Shown: positions 30,140-37,627 of the stretch, piece by piece
Position numbering within the stretch: the first letter of the stretch is position 1
How the letters are laid out: each line of letters opens with the position of its first letter
Source of the DNA: a candidate division WOR-1 bacterium RIFOXYB2_FULL_42_35
Lineage (GTDB): Bacteria; Margulisbacteria; WOR-1; O2-12-FULL-45-9
Direction of reading: 5' to 3'
Length of the DNA stretch: 37,627 nucleotides
Assembly: GCA_001771545.1 (NCBI GenBank)
Contig: MEUC01000035.1
Span: 1-37,627 of the forward strand
The notes under the pieces: model-generated
Databases searched by the model: none
The model's input: only the letters and a program-made list of their open reading frames with translations
Told to the model about the DNA's origin: nothing
Program-made: the position numbers and the translations under genes

Positions 30140-32656
30140 TTATTCCGCCAACAAAACGCTACAAAAACCGGCCAAGTCTGTTAAGTTCTGAATTTGGGTA
30201 AACGTGTCCAGATGTGGGAAACCCATTTCCTGCAGTTTAGAAAAAATTATGCGATTTTCCATCATAACCTGTGATTGATCGGATGCAATCAAAGCCATTT
30301 TAAGTCTGTATAAATTGTCCAAAACCATTAAATAATAAAACAACTTAGATTTTTCCGGCCCATCAACAAGTAAAGACGCTAATCTTTCTTTAAAATTCAA
30401 TAAAGAAGTATTTTCCCCATTGGGCTCTGCTTGTTTTAGTCCTGTTAGGAGAACTCTTAGCGCCGATTGAGCTAAGGCAAGCTCAGGTTTCCCTTCTGCC
30501 TCTACAGAAAGAAAACCTCTTAAATCAAAAACGGCTAAACTTTTTTCTACTGCACCGGAAAATCTAGGCAAGGTTGGAGTAATGGGCTTTGATGAATCCC
30601 AACCGAAAAAACCAGTATTTTCTTGTGGTTGACTTTCAGGTTCGACACGGCGGGGAACTTTTCTTTGCGGAGGCAGAACTGTTTTTTTCTTAACTACTGT
30701 CTGGCCAGTTACCAAGTAAGAATCTTTAATCTTTTTAAAACGCGCGGCTAAGGGGCTGCTCTCTAGGGCTAAGGGTGAGAGCCGCCAAGGATTAGCAGCT
30801 AAATCTAAAACAGCCTGCCGAAGCCGCCCCCTTCCCTTACCCCTAGCCTTAAACAGCACTTCAGCCACATCCAATTGCTCTATTGGCCTAAAAACTGTTA
30901 GGTCGGAAATTGCCACTAGGCCTGAGCTTTCTGCAGCAGCAAACAATAAGGCAGAGGTTTCGTTTAATAAGCTAAAATTTGCTCTTTCTAACGCTAAACG
31001 TCCGAGAATTCCAACAAATTTATAATGGCTGAGGTCTAAACCAAAAATTAAGCGGGCTTTTTCCATGGCCCGCAAGGAAAGCTCTACCCCTAAATAACCT
31101 TTGCTCAAAATTCTTTCAATGTCTTCTGCTGGCAGTTTAGAGCTGCTCCTAGCATAGGCTGAAAATTTTTGTCTGGCAGAAACTTCTATCGCTTTAGAAA
31201 AGATAAATGGAGTTGTACCAGGATCAAAAACCTTAGCAATGTAAAACATTAATTCTTCATCACTTAAACGCTCTCCTGGAACTGGGATTCCTCTCATCTC
31301 TCTCAATAATTCTAGTTTTAAGTTTTTAGCTTCCACGGCAACAAGTTGCTGATGTTTTCTTCTGAAAACCCCTACTTGAGCTAATTTGCCATTGGTGGGC
31401 TTAAGATAACCAAGCATAATCAAACCTTGCCTTCGCTGTGCTTCTAAGTTACTTTGATAAAAGTTTAGATAACGTTTCAAAATTACGGTCGTAAAGCCGG
31501 ACAGAGATAAACGTGGCTCTGGATGATCGGCATCTCCAACCAAACAAGCCCGATAGGCTTCTGCTGCTTCATCTTTAGCCTCGACATAACTATGCCCGTT
31601 GGCCATTGCTTCAGCCCGACACAAAACCAGCAAAGACTCTTTTTGTGCTAGATAACGTGCTTTGGTTCGACAAGATTTTTCTTCAAGGGTATCAGCTAAG
31701 ACCTGGGCTGCTGCTAAAACTTGCTGGGTATCAGGATAACTTCTGCGACACTGAAGGTTTTCCACCCCAAGACAATAATTAGCAGCATTTATATGTGCGG
31801 TTAGCAACGATTCAGGGTTTATTGTTTCCTGATGTTGGTCATAAGCCAGCCTAGGAGTAACAATAAAAATCTCGGGAGCAACAACAAATTTCCGATCAAT
31901 CCCTAGAATATTCTCTGCGGCTCTTTGAGGGCTAACCCTGGTTAATATCTCGTAGATTGTCTCATTAAGAACAAACGGCTTAAAGACAAGGCCTGCTCGA
32001 TTGGTTACCTCAATTGCCTTAAAAGCCGCCACCCTTTGCTCCAACTCCGTCTCCGTTAATAATAAGACCCGGCTTAGCTCACCATTAGGAAAGTGATGCA
32101 ATAAAATAGTTCTTTTTAGCCCGGTATAATCAGTAACTACCGCCCGTAAGCCCTCTTCCTGCTTTTGCTCACGCACATATCTAACCAAAGCGGCCATGAC
32201 AGGTTGAGCAATATTTCTTTTAGCTCGAGCCATTTCAGCTTTAACAATTTCTGCAACACGGCTTTTTTGATTGGAGAGAAAATCAACTTTAGACACAAAA
32301 TCAGCCATTAACTCAAAGTTCTCAACAATTTGTTCATTAAAACTTCTTCCGTTCAGAAGCTGTAAGGCTTGGACTTCAATCTCTTTGGAGGTAAAGCCTA
32401 GGGTTTCTAATGATAATTGATATCTTCTATAACGCTGCTCCAGCTGACACAACTGTTGCTCAAACCTTGGCGATGGTGCATCTGCAAAAAGCACTTGCCC
32501 ATAACCAGCAGCAAAAGCAAATAATAAAGGACTAACATTAACTCGCCCTATCCTTTTGCCGACTTCAGATTGAGTATGCCTGCGGCGCGCTCGCATGATC
32601 AGAGTAGTATTTGCTTCCATGCTTAGACTAGGTGTTTTAGAAACCTCAAAACTCAT
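30140..32656 (-). CDS. Large protein of unknown function (838 residues)
   Basis: A single continuous ORF with normal codon use for the window. It begins MSFEVSKTPSLSMEANTTL; MEANTTLIMRARRR is another possible start. Residues about 1-640 are predominantly alpha-helical with many Leu/Ala/Arg, no signal peptide and few Cys. A Pro/Lys-rich hinge (about 665-705, KKKTVLPPQRKVPRRVEPE) joins a second helical domain of about 130 residues. No recognisable motif (P-loop, HTH, DxD) was found. It stands alone, neighbours being a phosphatase and a tRNA. Lineage-restricted proteins of this kind are common in candidate phyla; a scaffold role is only a guess. The 92-bp gap 30048-30139 shows nothing. Confidence 0.7.
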   Translation of the reverse strand: MSFEVSKTPSLSMEANTTLIMRARRRHTQSEVGKRIGRVNVSPLLFAFAAGYGQVLFADAPSPRFEQQLCQLEQRYRRYQLSLETLGFTSKEIEVQALQLLNGRSFNEQIVENFELMADFVSKVDFLSNQKSRVAEIVKAEMARAKRNIAQPVMAALVRYVREQKQEEGLRAVVTDYTGLKRTILLHHFPNGELSRVLLLTETELEQRVAAFKAIEVTNRAGLVFKPFVLNETIYEILTRVSPQRAAENILGIDRKFVVAPEIFIVTPRLAYDQHQETINPESLLTAHINAANYCLGVENLQCRRSYPDTQQVLAAAQVLADTLEEKSCRTKARYLAQKESLLVLCRAEAMANGHSYVEAKDEAAEAYRACLVGDADHPEPRLSLSGFTTVILKRYLNFYQSNLEAQRRQGLIMLGYLKPTNGKLAQVGVFRRKHQQLVAVEAKNLKLELLREMRGIPVPGERLSDEELMFYIAKVFDPGTTPFIFSKAIEVSARQKFSAYARSSSKLPAEDIERILSKGYLGVELSLRAMEKARLIFGLDLSHYKFVGILGRLALERANFSLLNETSALLFAAAESSGLVAISDLTVFRPIEQLDVAEVLFKARGKGRGRLRQAVLDLAANPWRLSPLALESSPLAARFKKIKDSYLVTGQTVVKKKTVLPPQRKVPRRVEPESQPQENTGFFGWDSSKPITPTLPRFSGAVEKSLAVFDLRGFLSVEAEGKPELALAQSALRVLLTGLKQAEPNGENTSLLNFKERLASLLVDGPEKSKLFYYLMVLDNLYRLKMALIASDQSQVMMENRIIFSKLQEMGFPHLDTFTQIQNLTDLAGFCSVLLAE

Positions 32657-32734
32657 AGTGTATTTTCGCTAATTTTGAGGCAGAATTTCAGTAAAAATGA
32701 GGAAGTTGAGCAAAAATAAGAACTAGGACAAGGA

Positions 32735-32767
32735 GATAAAAATCATTATTTTGACCGGATTTTTATC
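32735..32767. other. Perfect 10-bp inverted repeat (hairpin)
   Basis: GATAAAAATC (32735-32744) and GATTTTTATC (32758-32767) form a perfect 10-bp stem with a 13-nt loop. It ends exactly where the 17-bp tRNA-derived repeat begins. AT-rich, so not a typical terminator; possibly part of the inserted element's outer boundary. Nothing else is in 32657-32767. Confidence 0.45.
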
Positions 32768-32784
32768 TAGCGGGGGTGGGATTT
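32768..32784. repeat. att-like duplication of the tRNA-fMet 3' end
   Basis: TAGCGGGGGTGGGATTT occurs at 32768-32784 and again at 32884-32900, where it is the 3' end of the tRNA (acceptor plus T-arm). A full tRNA on one side and a 3' fragment on the other is the footprint left by tRNA-directed site-specific integration. The repeat reaches 7 bp into the MITE-like element. Confidence 0.6.
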
Positions 32785-32873
32785 TCCCGATGGTCACTAT
32801 ACTAAAATAATAATGGAATCATCGGGATCCCGACATTTCATTATTCTATGTATTAATGTTGTCGGGAGAACCT
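32778..32873. mobile_element. MITE-like tandem-hairpin element, copy 2
   Basis: A 96-bp relative of 8281-8378. It starts GGGATTTTCCCGATGG and ends TCGGGAGAACCT, with hairpins CCCGATG/CATCGGG and CCCGACA/TGTCGGG around the same central TCGGGATCCCGA. The shared TAATGGAATC lies before the first stem's 3' half. It is flanked by 17-bp direct repeats, one being the 3' end of tRNA-fMet. Confidence 0.7.
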
Positions 32874-32883
32874 TTATAGAAAG

Positions 32884-32957
32884 TAGCGGGGGTGGGATTT
32901 GAACCCACGGCCTTCAGGTTATGAGCCTGACGAGCTACCAGGCTGCTCCACCCCGCG
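32884..32957 (-). tRNA. Initiator tRNA-fMet (anticodon CAU)
   Basis: A cloverleaf beginning CGCGGGGTGGAGCAG, with C1 unpaired with T72, the initiator hallmark. The anticodon loop is CTCATAA. The G-C pairs below it (TCAGG/CCTGA) are fewer than the usual three consecutive GC pairs of initiators. The T-arm is GGTTCAAATCC. CCA is not encoded. The rpoN start codon lies 23 bp beyond its 5' end on the other strand. Confidence 0.9.
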
Positions 32958-32967
32958 TCGATTATGT

Positions 32968-33000
32968 TATAATTGTAGCATGATCGGGATAAGCCTTCAA
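32968..33000. promoter_or_regulatory. Divergent promoters of tRNA-fMet and rpoN
   Basis: Minus strand: TTGAAG (32995-33000) and TACAAT (32972-32977), 17-bp spacer, start about 8 nt before the tRNA. Plus strand: TGT-TATAAT extended -10 (32965-32973) with no -35; start near 32980, which is the A of the rpoN ATG. The two -10 boxes overlap, so the promoters should compete. Confidence 0.6.
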
Positions 33001-34320
33001 CCAGAGCTGCGACAGACGCTGGAACTCATCCTCTCCCCCCGGATGCTGCAAACCCTAAAAATTTTGAACCTCCCCTACATGGAACTGGTCGAAAACATCA
33101 ATCAAGCTGCCGAAGAAAATGTCATGATTGAGGTAGAACGGTATGACGAATACATTGAATTCGTTAAATATCTCAATTCGGACAGAAAAATCAAAAAAGA
33201 GGCTGATTTTACCGAGCTTCCCGGCCTAAAAAATATCAGCAATGTCAGCAAAACCCTGGAGCAACACCTCTTCGAACAGCTGGAATTGGAAGATTTAGAA
33301 GAAGATTATTACGAGATCGCTAAATTGATCATTGAAAATATCGATGATTTTGGTTATGTGATCGCTTATACCCGTTTACGCGAAAAGATCATGGCAGAAT
33401 TTTCTGTCTCCCGGCCAACTGTTGATAAGATCTTAAAAATCATCCAAACCTTTGAGCCGGAAGGGGTTGGCGCCAGAGACGAAAAAGAATGCTTACTGAT
33501 CCAAATCAACGAATACAATTTTGACAACGAAGAGTTGAAAACAATATTAACAAAAGTGGTGGAGAAGCATCTAAAAGATCTTGCCGAACAAAACTACCCG
33601 GCAATTGCCCAGGCCCTGGGTCTTCCCGAAAGCGGCGTGGTAGAAGTCGCTAATTTTATTAAGAGCAACCTCAACCCCAATCCTGGCGCGGCTTTTGGCG
33701 GGGAAATACTTCATATTATCCCCTCTTTTGCGGTAGAAGAAACAAAAGACGGCCTTAACATAGTTAATTTGGAAACTCGCTATGGCCCCAGCATTAACAT
33801 CTCCCCACAATATTTAAAAATGATGGAAGATCCCAAAGCAGACGCCAAGACCAAAGAATTCTTGCAAGAGAAGCTCAAAGCCGCCAAGAATTTAATTGAA
33901 GATTTTTGCAAAAGAACTGCAACTTTAGAGAAAATTGTTCGAAGGATAATTGAAACCCAGGAAGCTTTTTTTAAAAAAGGAGCCAATGGTTTGCGGCCTT
34001 TGTCGCAGAAAAGCCTGGCTGATGAGTTTGGCCTGCATCCGTCAACTATCTCAAGGAGTGTGGCGGCCAAATATATTCAGACACCACAGGGCATGTTTCC
34101 CTTAAAACTGCTCTGTCCCAGGGGGCCTAAGGGGGTAACCGTTAATAGGATTAAAGCTATTCTGGCTGGTCTAGTCGAGAAAGAAGACAAAAGCAACCCT
34201 TTGTCAGATAGTCAGATAGCCAAGCAGATGGAAAAGGATGGCCTTAAAATTGACCGACGCACGATTGCTTATTATCGCAAAGAGTTAAAGATTGGTACAA
34301 CAGAAGAGAGAAAAAAATAA
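32980..34320 (+). CDS. rpoN: RNA polymerase sigma-54 factor RpoN
   Basis: A 446-residue protein starting MIGISLQPELRQTLELILSPRMLQ, the Gln/Leu-rich region I that interacts with activators. A start at 32899 would translate the antisense of tRNA-fMet and is rejected. The core-binding region has 'DDFGYVIAYT' and 'GVGARDEKECLLIQI'. The DNA-binding part has the HTH 'ARRTVAKYR'-equivalent box DRRTIAYYRK near the C-terminus and the -12 HTH 'SQKSLADEFGLHPSTISRSVAAKYIQTPQG'. The stop overlaps the NtrC start as TAATG. It should serve the sigma-54 promoter at 35765. Confidence 0.95.
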   Translation: MIGISLQPELRQTLELILSPRMLQTLKILNLPYMELVENINQAAEENVMIEVERYDEYIEFVKYLNSDRKIKKEADFTELPGLKNISNVSKTLEQHLFEQLELEDLEEDYYEIAKLIIENIDDFGYVIAYTRLREKIMAEFSVSRPTVDKILKIIQTFEPEGVGARDEKECLLIQINEYNFDNEELKTILTKVVEKHLKDLAEQNYPAIAQALGLPESGVVEVANFIKSNLNPNPGAAFGGEILHIIPSFAVEETKDGLNIVNLETRYGPSINISPQYLKMMEDPKADAKTKEFLQEKLKAAKNLIEDFCKRTATLEKIVRRIIETQEAFFKKGANGLRPLSQKSLADEFGLHPSTISRSVAAKYIQTPQGMFPLKLLCPRGPKGVTVNRIKAILAGLVEKEDKSNPLSDSQIAKQMEKDGLKIDRRTIAYYRKELKIGTTEERKK

Positions 34321-35705
34321 TGGCCAGAAAAAAAACGGAAAAAATTAATAAAGCCAAAATCCTGATCGTGGATGACGAAAAAAGCCTGCGCGACTCCATG
34401 CAAATGCTCTTGCAAGAAAAATACGATGTTTTCGTGGCTAAAACCGGCAAACAAGCCATTGAGATCGTTAAAACCAAACCCATTGATCTTGTCCTTCTAG
34501 ATATCCGCATGCCGGAAATTGACGGCATTGAAGTCTTAAAAATTATCAAGGGCATTAATGAATCGATTGAAGTTATCATGGTCACAGCTGTTATTATGGT
34601 TAAAAAAGCGGTTCAGGCTATTCGCTTGGGTGCCTACGACTACCTGGCTAAACCATTTGATATTGAGACCCTGCAAGAACAAGTAGCCAAAGCCCTGGAA
34701 AAGAAAAAATTGACCCAGGAAAATCTTTCCCTAAGGCTATTGATGGAAAAAGACAATCAATTTGAGAAGATCGTTGGTAAGAGCAAAGAAATTAGGGCAA
34801 TTTTTAAGATTATCGACGATGTGGCCAAAAGCAATGCCACCGTTTTGATCACCGGCGAATCAGGCACTGGTAAAGAATTGGTGGCTCGAGCCATCCACAA
34901 CCGTAGCCCCAGAAAAGACAAGCTTTTTGTCCCGGTTAATTGCGCGGCCATCCCTGAAACCTTATTGGAATCCGAATTGTTTGGCCACGAGAGGGGCTCT
35001 TTCACCGGCGCCACAACCAGACAGATTGGCAAATTTGAGATTGCCAATGGCGGCACTCTCCTACTGGACGAAATTGGCTCCATGCCAATAATCATGCAGG
35101 CCAAATTGCTGCGCACTATTCAGGAAAGGGAAATTGAACGCATTGGCTCCGGTTATGCCACTCCTGTTGATGTCAGGATTATTTCGGCCACCAACTCAAA
35201 TTTGCGTCAGGAAATAAAAAATTATAAATTCCGGGAGGATCTTTTTTATCGTTTAAATGTTATTCCTATCCACATCCCTCCCCTAAGAGAAAGGCGCGAA
35301 GATATTCCTATCTTAGTCAATCATTTTCTACAAAGATACAGTCGTGAGTTCGGCAAAAAAATCAAGGGGATGAAAAAATCAGCCCTAGATTTATTGACTG
35401 AGTATGATTGGCCTGGTAATATCCGTGAACTGGAAAATTTAATTGAAAGGTTAGTCGTGCTAACCAAAGAAGAACTGATTGGCACAGAACACCTGCCCGT
35501 GGAAATAAGTGGTCAATCTCAAACAGAAACAGACCTGAATAACGGTAACTTTTTTGAAGCAGTACGTAAATTTGAGGCCAAGTTTATTCAAAAGGCCCTG
35601 CAAAAGAGCAGCGGCAAAAAGAGCCAGGCAGCCAAGCTGCTCGGCATCCACCGTAACACTCTCAGCAACCTGGAAAAGAAACTTAGCTTGGAAGATCGCA
35701 CATGA
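34320..35705 (+). CDS. NtrC-family sigma-54-dependent response regulator (intact)
   Basis: A 461-residue activator. Receiver domain: 'ILIVDDEKSLR' acidic pocket and phosphoacceptor Asp in 'LVLLDIRMPEIDG'. AAA+ domain: Walker A GESGTGKELVARAIH, GSFTGA loop (consensus GAFTGA, first Ala to Ser) in 'FGHERGSFTGATTRQIG', Walker B 'GTLLLDEIGSM', arginine region 'FREDLFYRLNVIPIHIPPLRERR'. Fis-type HTH at the end (KSQAAKLLGIHRNTLSNLEKKL). No cognate histidine kinase is in the window. Coupled with rpoN by the 1-bp overlap. Likely activates the promoter immediately downstream. Confidence 0.93.
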   Translation: MARKKTEKINKAKILIVDDEKSLRDSMQMLLQEKYDVFVAKTGKQAIEIVKTKPIDLVLLDIRMPEIDGIEVLKIIKGINESIEVIMVTAVIMVKKAVQAIRLGAYDYLAKPFDIETLQEQVAKALEKKKLTQENLSLRLLMEKDNQFEKIVGKSKEIRAIFKIIDDVAKSNATVLITGESGTGKELVARAIHNRSPRKDKLFVPVNCAAIPETLLESELFGHERGSFTGATTRQIGKFEIANGGTLLLDEIGSMPIIMQAKLLRTIQEREIERIGSGYATPVDVRIISATNSNLRQEIKNYKFREDLFYRLNVIPIHIPPLRERREDIPILVNHFLQRYSREFGKKIKGMKKSALDLLTEYDWPGNIRELENLIERLVVLTKEELIGTEHLPVEISGQSQTETDLNNGNFFEAVRKFEAKFIQKALQKSSGKKSQAAKLLGIHRNTLSNLEKKLSLEDRT

Positions 35706-35713
35706 ACTTGTGC
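35698..35713. promoter_or_regulatory. Candidate activator binding site (UAS)
   Basis: GCACA-TGAACT-TGTGC is an inverted repeat of 5-bp arms spanning the stop codon of the NtrC gene. It is centred about 85 bp before the predicted sigma-54 start, in the range for an upstream activator site. Only one dyad is clear; TTGTGC recurs near 35739. Confidence 0.4.
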
Positions 35714-35764
35714 AACCAAGCGTTGATTTGCCCTTAAGCTTGTGCTAAAGTGCCACTTTGACCC

Positions 35765-35781
35765 TGGTAATAACCTTGCTA
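35765..35781 (+). promoter_or_regulatory. Sigma-54 (-24/-12) promoter
   Basis: CTGG-TAATAACCTT-GCT has the invariant GG (35766-35767) and GC (35778-35779) separated by exactly 10 bp, and TTGCT at the -12. The start is near 35790; AAGGAGG (35810-35816) follows, then the ATG at 35825. Being directly behind rpoN and an NtrC activator supports it. Confidence 0.72.
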
Positions 35782-35824
35782 ATATAGTTATGTCGAAGAT
35801 CAAATTAGTAAGGAGGAAAAAACA

Positions 35825-36178
35825 ATGGATACTCAACTAAGCAAACAAAAAAGCACCTGGACCCCGGCCAAGGAATTTTTACCGATTATTTTAGGCAAAG
35901 AGATTGGTGATGAGCTGGAAGAAAAAGATTTGGTCAAGATTGAACTTTTTGAGAAGGGACTGGCTCAAGAGCTCAAGAAAGATGACACCATCAATCAGGC
36001 TATCAAGAAAATTGTTAAAATGGCTCTCGCAGCAGAATTTGGCCCTTCACTAGTAGCAGCTAAAGGCGCTCAAGGCATGATCGAAACCATCTGCCGGGGC
36101 ATTACCGGAGACGCAGAGCTACGCAAACAAGCCTTAATTATTATTGATCGCTTTGCTCAAGACCAAGCTAAAGTCTAA
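35825..36178 (+). CDS. Small helical protein of unknown function (117 residues)
   Basis: Starts MDTQLSKQKSTWTPAKEF with a strong SD (AAGGAGG). Acidic and basic residues alternate through 'IGDELEEKDLVKIELFEKGLAQELKKDD'; a moderately hydrophobic helix 'AIKKIVKMALAAEFGPSLVAAKGAQGMIETI' follows. No signal peptide and no family recognised. It is the first gene behind the sigma-54 promoter and 2 bp before the degenerate NtrC paralogue, so a shared regulatory or response role is inferred. Confidence 0.65.
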   Translation: MDTQLSKQKSTWTPAKEFLPIILGKEIGDELEEKDLVKIELFEKGLAQELKKDDTINQAIKKIVKMALAAEFGPSLVAAKGAQGMIETICRGITGDAELRKQALIIIDRFAQDQAKV

Positions 36179-36180
36179 TA

Positions 36181-37470
36181 ATGCAAACTATTTTAGTTGT
36201 TGACGACGAAGTTTCCATTCGCGAGTCCTTCTCGTTAATCCTGGAAGGACAATACAACCTACTCATGGCCGCTTCAGGGGAAACCGCTCTAAAAACCGTT
36301 ACCGACCAAAAAGTTGACCTGGCCTTTCTTGATGTACGCATGCCTGGCATGGATGGGATTGCCACTTTAAAAAGGCTAAAAGAAATTGATCCCAACCTTG
36401 AGGTTGTCATGGTGACCGCTGTTAATGACGTTAAGAATGCTTCAGAAGCTGTTAAGTTGGGGGCTTGTGATTACGCGGTCAAACCTTTCGATGTTCAGCG
36501 CATTCTTAAACTAGCCGAACAAATCTTAAGAAAAAAGAATATCCTAAAAGAGGGCGACCTGGCCAAACAAAAAGCTGGTCGTGATCTTTTTCGGTTAATT
36601 GGCAACAGCGAAAAGATTAAAACTATTGCCAGAACGATTGAATCAATTGAGGGGGATGAGCCGGTTTTGCTGGTTGGAGAACATGGCACAGAGAAAGAAT
36701 TAATTGCCAATCTGATCCATCAAAAAAGTAGCCGTGCCAAAACAAAACTGCAAAGCCTTAATCTCTCGCCTGCTCTTTCAACTCAGCAATTAAAAAGCTT
36801 GTTTTACGGCCGCACCTCCGGCTCCAGCACTGTTGATCTCCGGGCCAAGAATAGTCTCTTTGATGAAACCAAAGGAGGCACTTTATTTATTAACAATCTG
36901 GAATCACTCCCCGAAGAGATCGCCAAGGTTATTGCTGCCAAAGAATTTTCTCGCCTTGGCTCTAATCGTCAAGCAGCTACTCCGGTTAAAGTTAATATTA
37001 CTACCAGATTCATTGGTGGAGCAACCCAATCCCTGGCAGAAAAAAACCAAGCTATTTTTAATTTCTTTTCTACGGTACTAATTCAAATTCCGCCCCTACG
37101 AGAAAGGACTTCGGATATTCCGCTCTGGATTAACCATTGCTTAGAAAAATACAATCAACTCTACGCTAAAAAAATCAAGCTGGCTCCGGCCGCCTTGCAG
37201 GTATTATCCGACTATGACTGGCCAGGTAATGTTGACGAGTTGGAGGGCTTAATTGAACGCCTAGTCCTGACTTGTTCCGGCTTTTTAATCGAAGTTAACG
37301 ACTTGCCTTTTGAACTGGTTTTAAAAACTGGTAGTGAAGCCGGCAAAGATTATTTAAGTTTATTTGAAGCTGCTTACGTCCAAAAAGTTTTCAATATCAA
37401 CAAGCAGGACAAACAAAAAACCGCCAGCGACCTCGGCATTAACCACTTGGTTTTGGAGACGAAACTGTAG
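36181..37470 (+). CDS. NtrC-like response regulator with degenerate AAA+ domain
   Basis: A 429-residue paralogue of the upstream activator. The receiver domain looks intact (VVDDE, AFLDVRMPGMDG, VMVTAV). The AAA+ domain is damaged at all key sites: Walker A is GEHGTEKELIANLIH (G to E before Lys), the GAFTGA position reads GSSTVD, and Walker B reads GTLFINNLESL, with both acidic residues replaced by Asn. Arginine region is also changed. The C-terminal Fis-like HTH (KTASDLGINHLVLETKL) is short and ends abruptly. It should not hydrolyse ATP or remodel sigma-54 and may act as a modulator of the intact partner, or be a decaying gene. The frame is open throughout, which argues for selection. Confidence 0.85.
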   Translation: MQTILVVDDEVSIRESFSLILEGQYNLLMAASGETALKTVTDQKVDLAFLDVRMPGMDGIATLKRLKEIDPNLEVVMVTAVNDVKNASEAVKLGACDYAVKPFDVQRILKLAEQILRKKNILKEGDLAKQKAGRDLFRLIGNSEKIKTIARTIESIEGDEPVLLVGEHGTEKELIANLIHQKSSRAKTKLQSLNLSPALSTQQLKSLFYGRTSGSSTVDLRAKNSLFDETKGGTLFINNLESLPEEIAKVIAAKEFSRLGSNRQAATPVKVNITTRFIGGATQSLAEKNQAIFNFFSTVLIQIPPLRERTSDIPLWINHCLEKYNQLYAKKIKLAPAALQVLSDYDWPGNVDELEGLIERLVLTCSGFLIEVNDLPFELVLKTGSEAGKDYLSLFEAAYVQKVFNINKQDKQKTASDLGINHLVLETKL

Positions 37471-37478
37471 AGGGAATC

Positions 37479-37563
37479 TGCCGCGGGCCGGAATCGAACC
37501 GGCATGGCTTATTCAACCGAGGGATTTTAAGTCCCTTGCGTCTACCAATTCCGCCACCGCGGC
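37479..37563 (-). tRNA. tRNA-Leu (anticodon UAA)
   Basis: An 85-nt class II tRNA: acceptor GCCGCGG/CCGCGGC, D-arm GGCGGAATTGGTAGAC, anticodon loop CTTAAAA (anticodon UAA), extended variable arm, T-arm GGTTCGATTCC. CCA is not encoded. It lies 8 bp from the convergent NtrC-like gene. The final 64 bp hold nothing recognised. Confidence 0.93.
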
Positions 37564-37627
37564 ATCAACTAGCTTTATTTTACCAAAAGCCCTTTAATAA
37601 GTTCGCGACCAAACCCACTCTTAAAAT

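Noticed and set aside
32899-32979. Longer RpoN start with 27 extra residues
   Set aside because: It reads through the antisense of tRNA-fMet; the conserved RpoN N-terminus begins at 32980.

Overview
The window reads as chromosomal DNA of an anaerobic, uncultivated-type bacterium of moderate, slightly AT-rich composition. There is no rRNA or phylogenetic marker to fix the taxon. An ORP-type operon of ferredoxin-MinD ATPases, an anaerobic RNR activase-like radical SAM enzyme, NikR-linked Ni/Co uptake, GTP-type PEP carboxykinase and RpoN/NtrC regulation suggest a strict anaerobe. A candidate phylum of the Margulisbacteria/Saganbacteria kind is only a low-confidence guess.

Positions 1-8300 are an accessory island of short, self-contained modules separated by degenerate direct repeats: abiEi/abiEii; an AAA_14/DUF4143 ATPase with its own operator; HEPN/MNT; a small Cys-rich peptide gene behind a pentanucleotide microsatellite; a second MNT with a HEPN remnant; and a tightly overlapping trio of ScmC/HPr-kinase-like protein, SipW-like S26 peptidase and NTP_transf_5 nucleotidyltransferase. 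The peptide has a YxxP leader, a Gly-Gly-Gly junction and six Cys, most followed by a C-x-x-G spacing. With the trio it looks like an orphan RiPP-type system without a visible PqqD or radical SAM maturase; this is the best candidate for something undescribed.

Positions 8393-8730 hold three tRNAs (two Val, one CAU). A 98-bp tandem-hairpin MITE-like element lies beside the first; a 96-bp relative with compensatory stem changes abuts tRNA-fMet at 32884. Then come yibE/F and, convergent to it, a minus-strand operon running from 19000 down to 9993. Its promoter carries a perfect 16-bp palindrome in front of a DUF134 regulator. The operon holds two methyltransferases, DUF5320, two NifX/NifB-like proteins, a J-domain protein, a CGGC protein, NrdG2, a NADH-oxidase-like flavoprotein, a frameshifted radical SAM gene, two ferredoxin-MinD ATPases, a NifU-like scaffold and an MBL hydrolase.

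Positions 19105-22083 are a Ni/Co module: divergent cbiM-PDGLE-ZIP-unknown and nikR, with overlapping promoters around an ATGAT-TTT-ATCAT palindrome. Next are a chorismate-utilising enzyme, the tig-clpP-lon proteolysis operon (trigger factor lacks its PPIase domain), pckG, a secreted or membrane-anchored tyrosine phosphatase and an unrecognised 838-residue protein. Positions 32884-37563 hold tRNA-fMet, rpoN, an intact NtrC activator, a well-matched sigma-54 promoter driving a small unknown protein plus an NtrC paralogue with destroyed ATPase motifs, and tRNA-Leu.

Several genes (MNT at 3755, scmC-like, nikR, tig, rpoN) have a -10 box only about 10 bp before the start codon, suggesting leaderless or nearly leaderless mRNAs. 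No convincing intrinsic terminator (GC stem plus T run) was seen.
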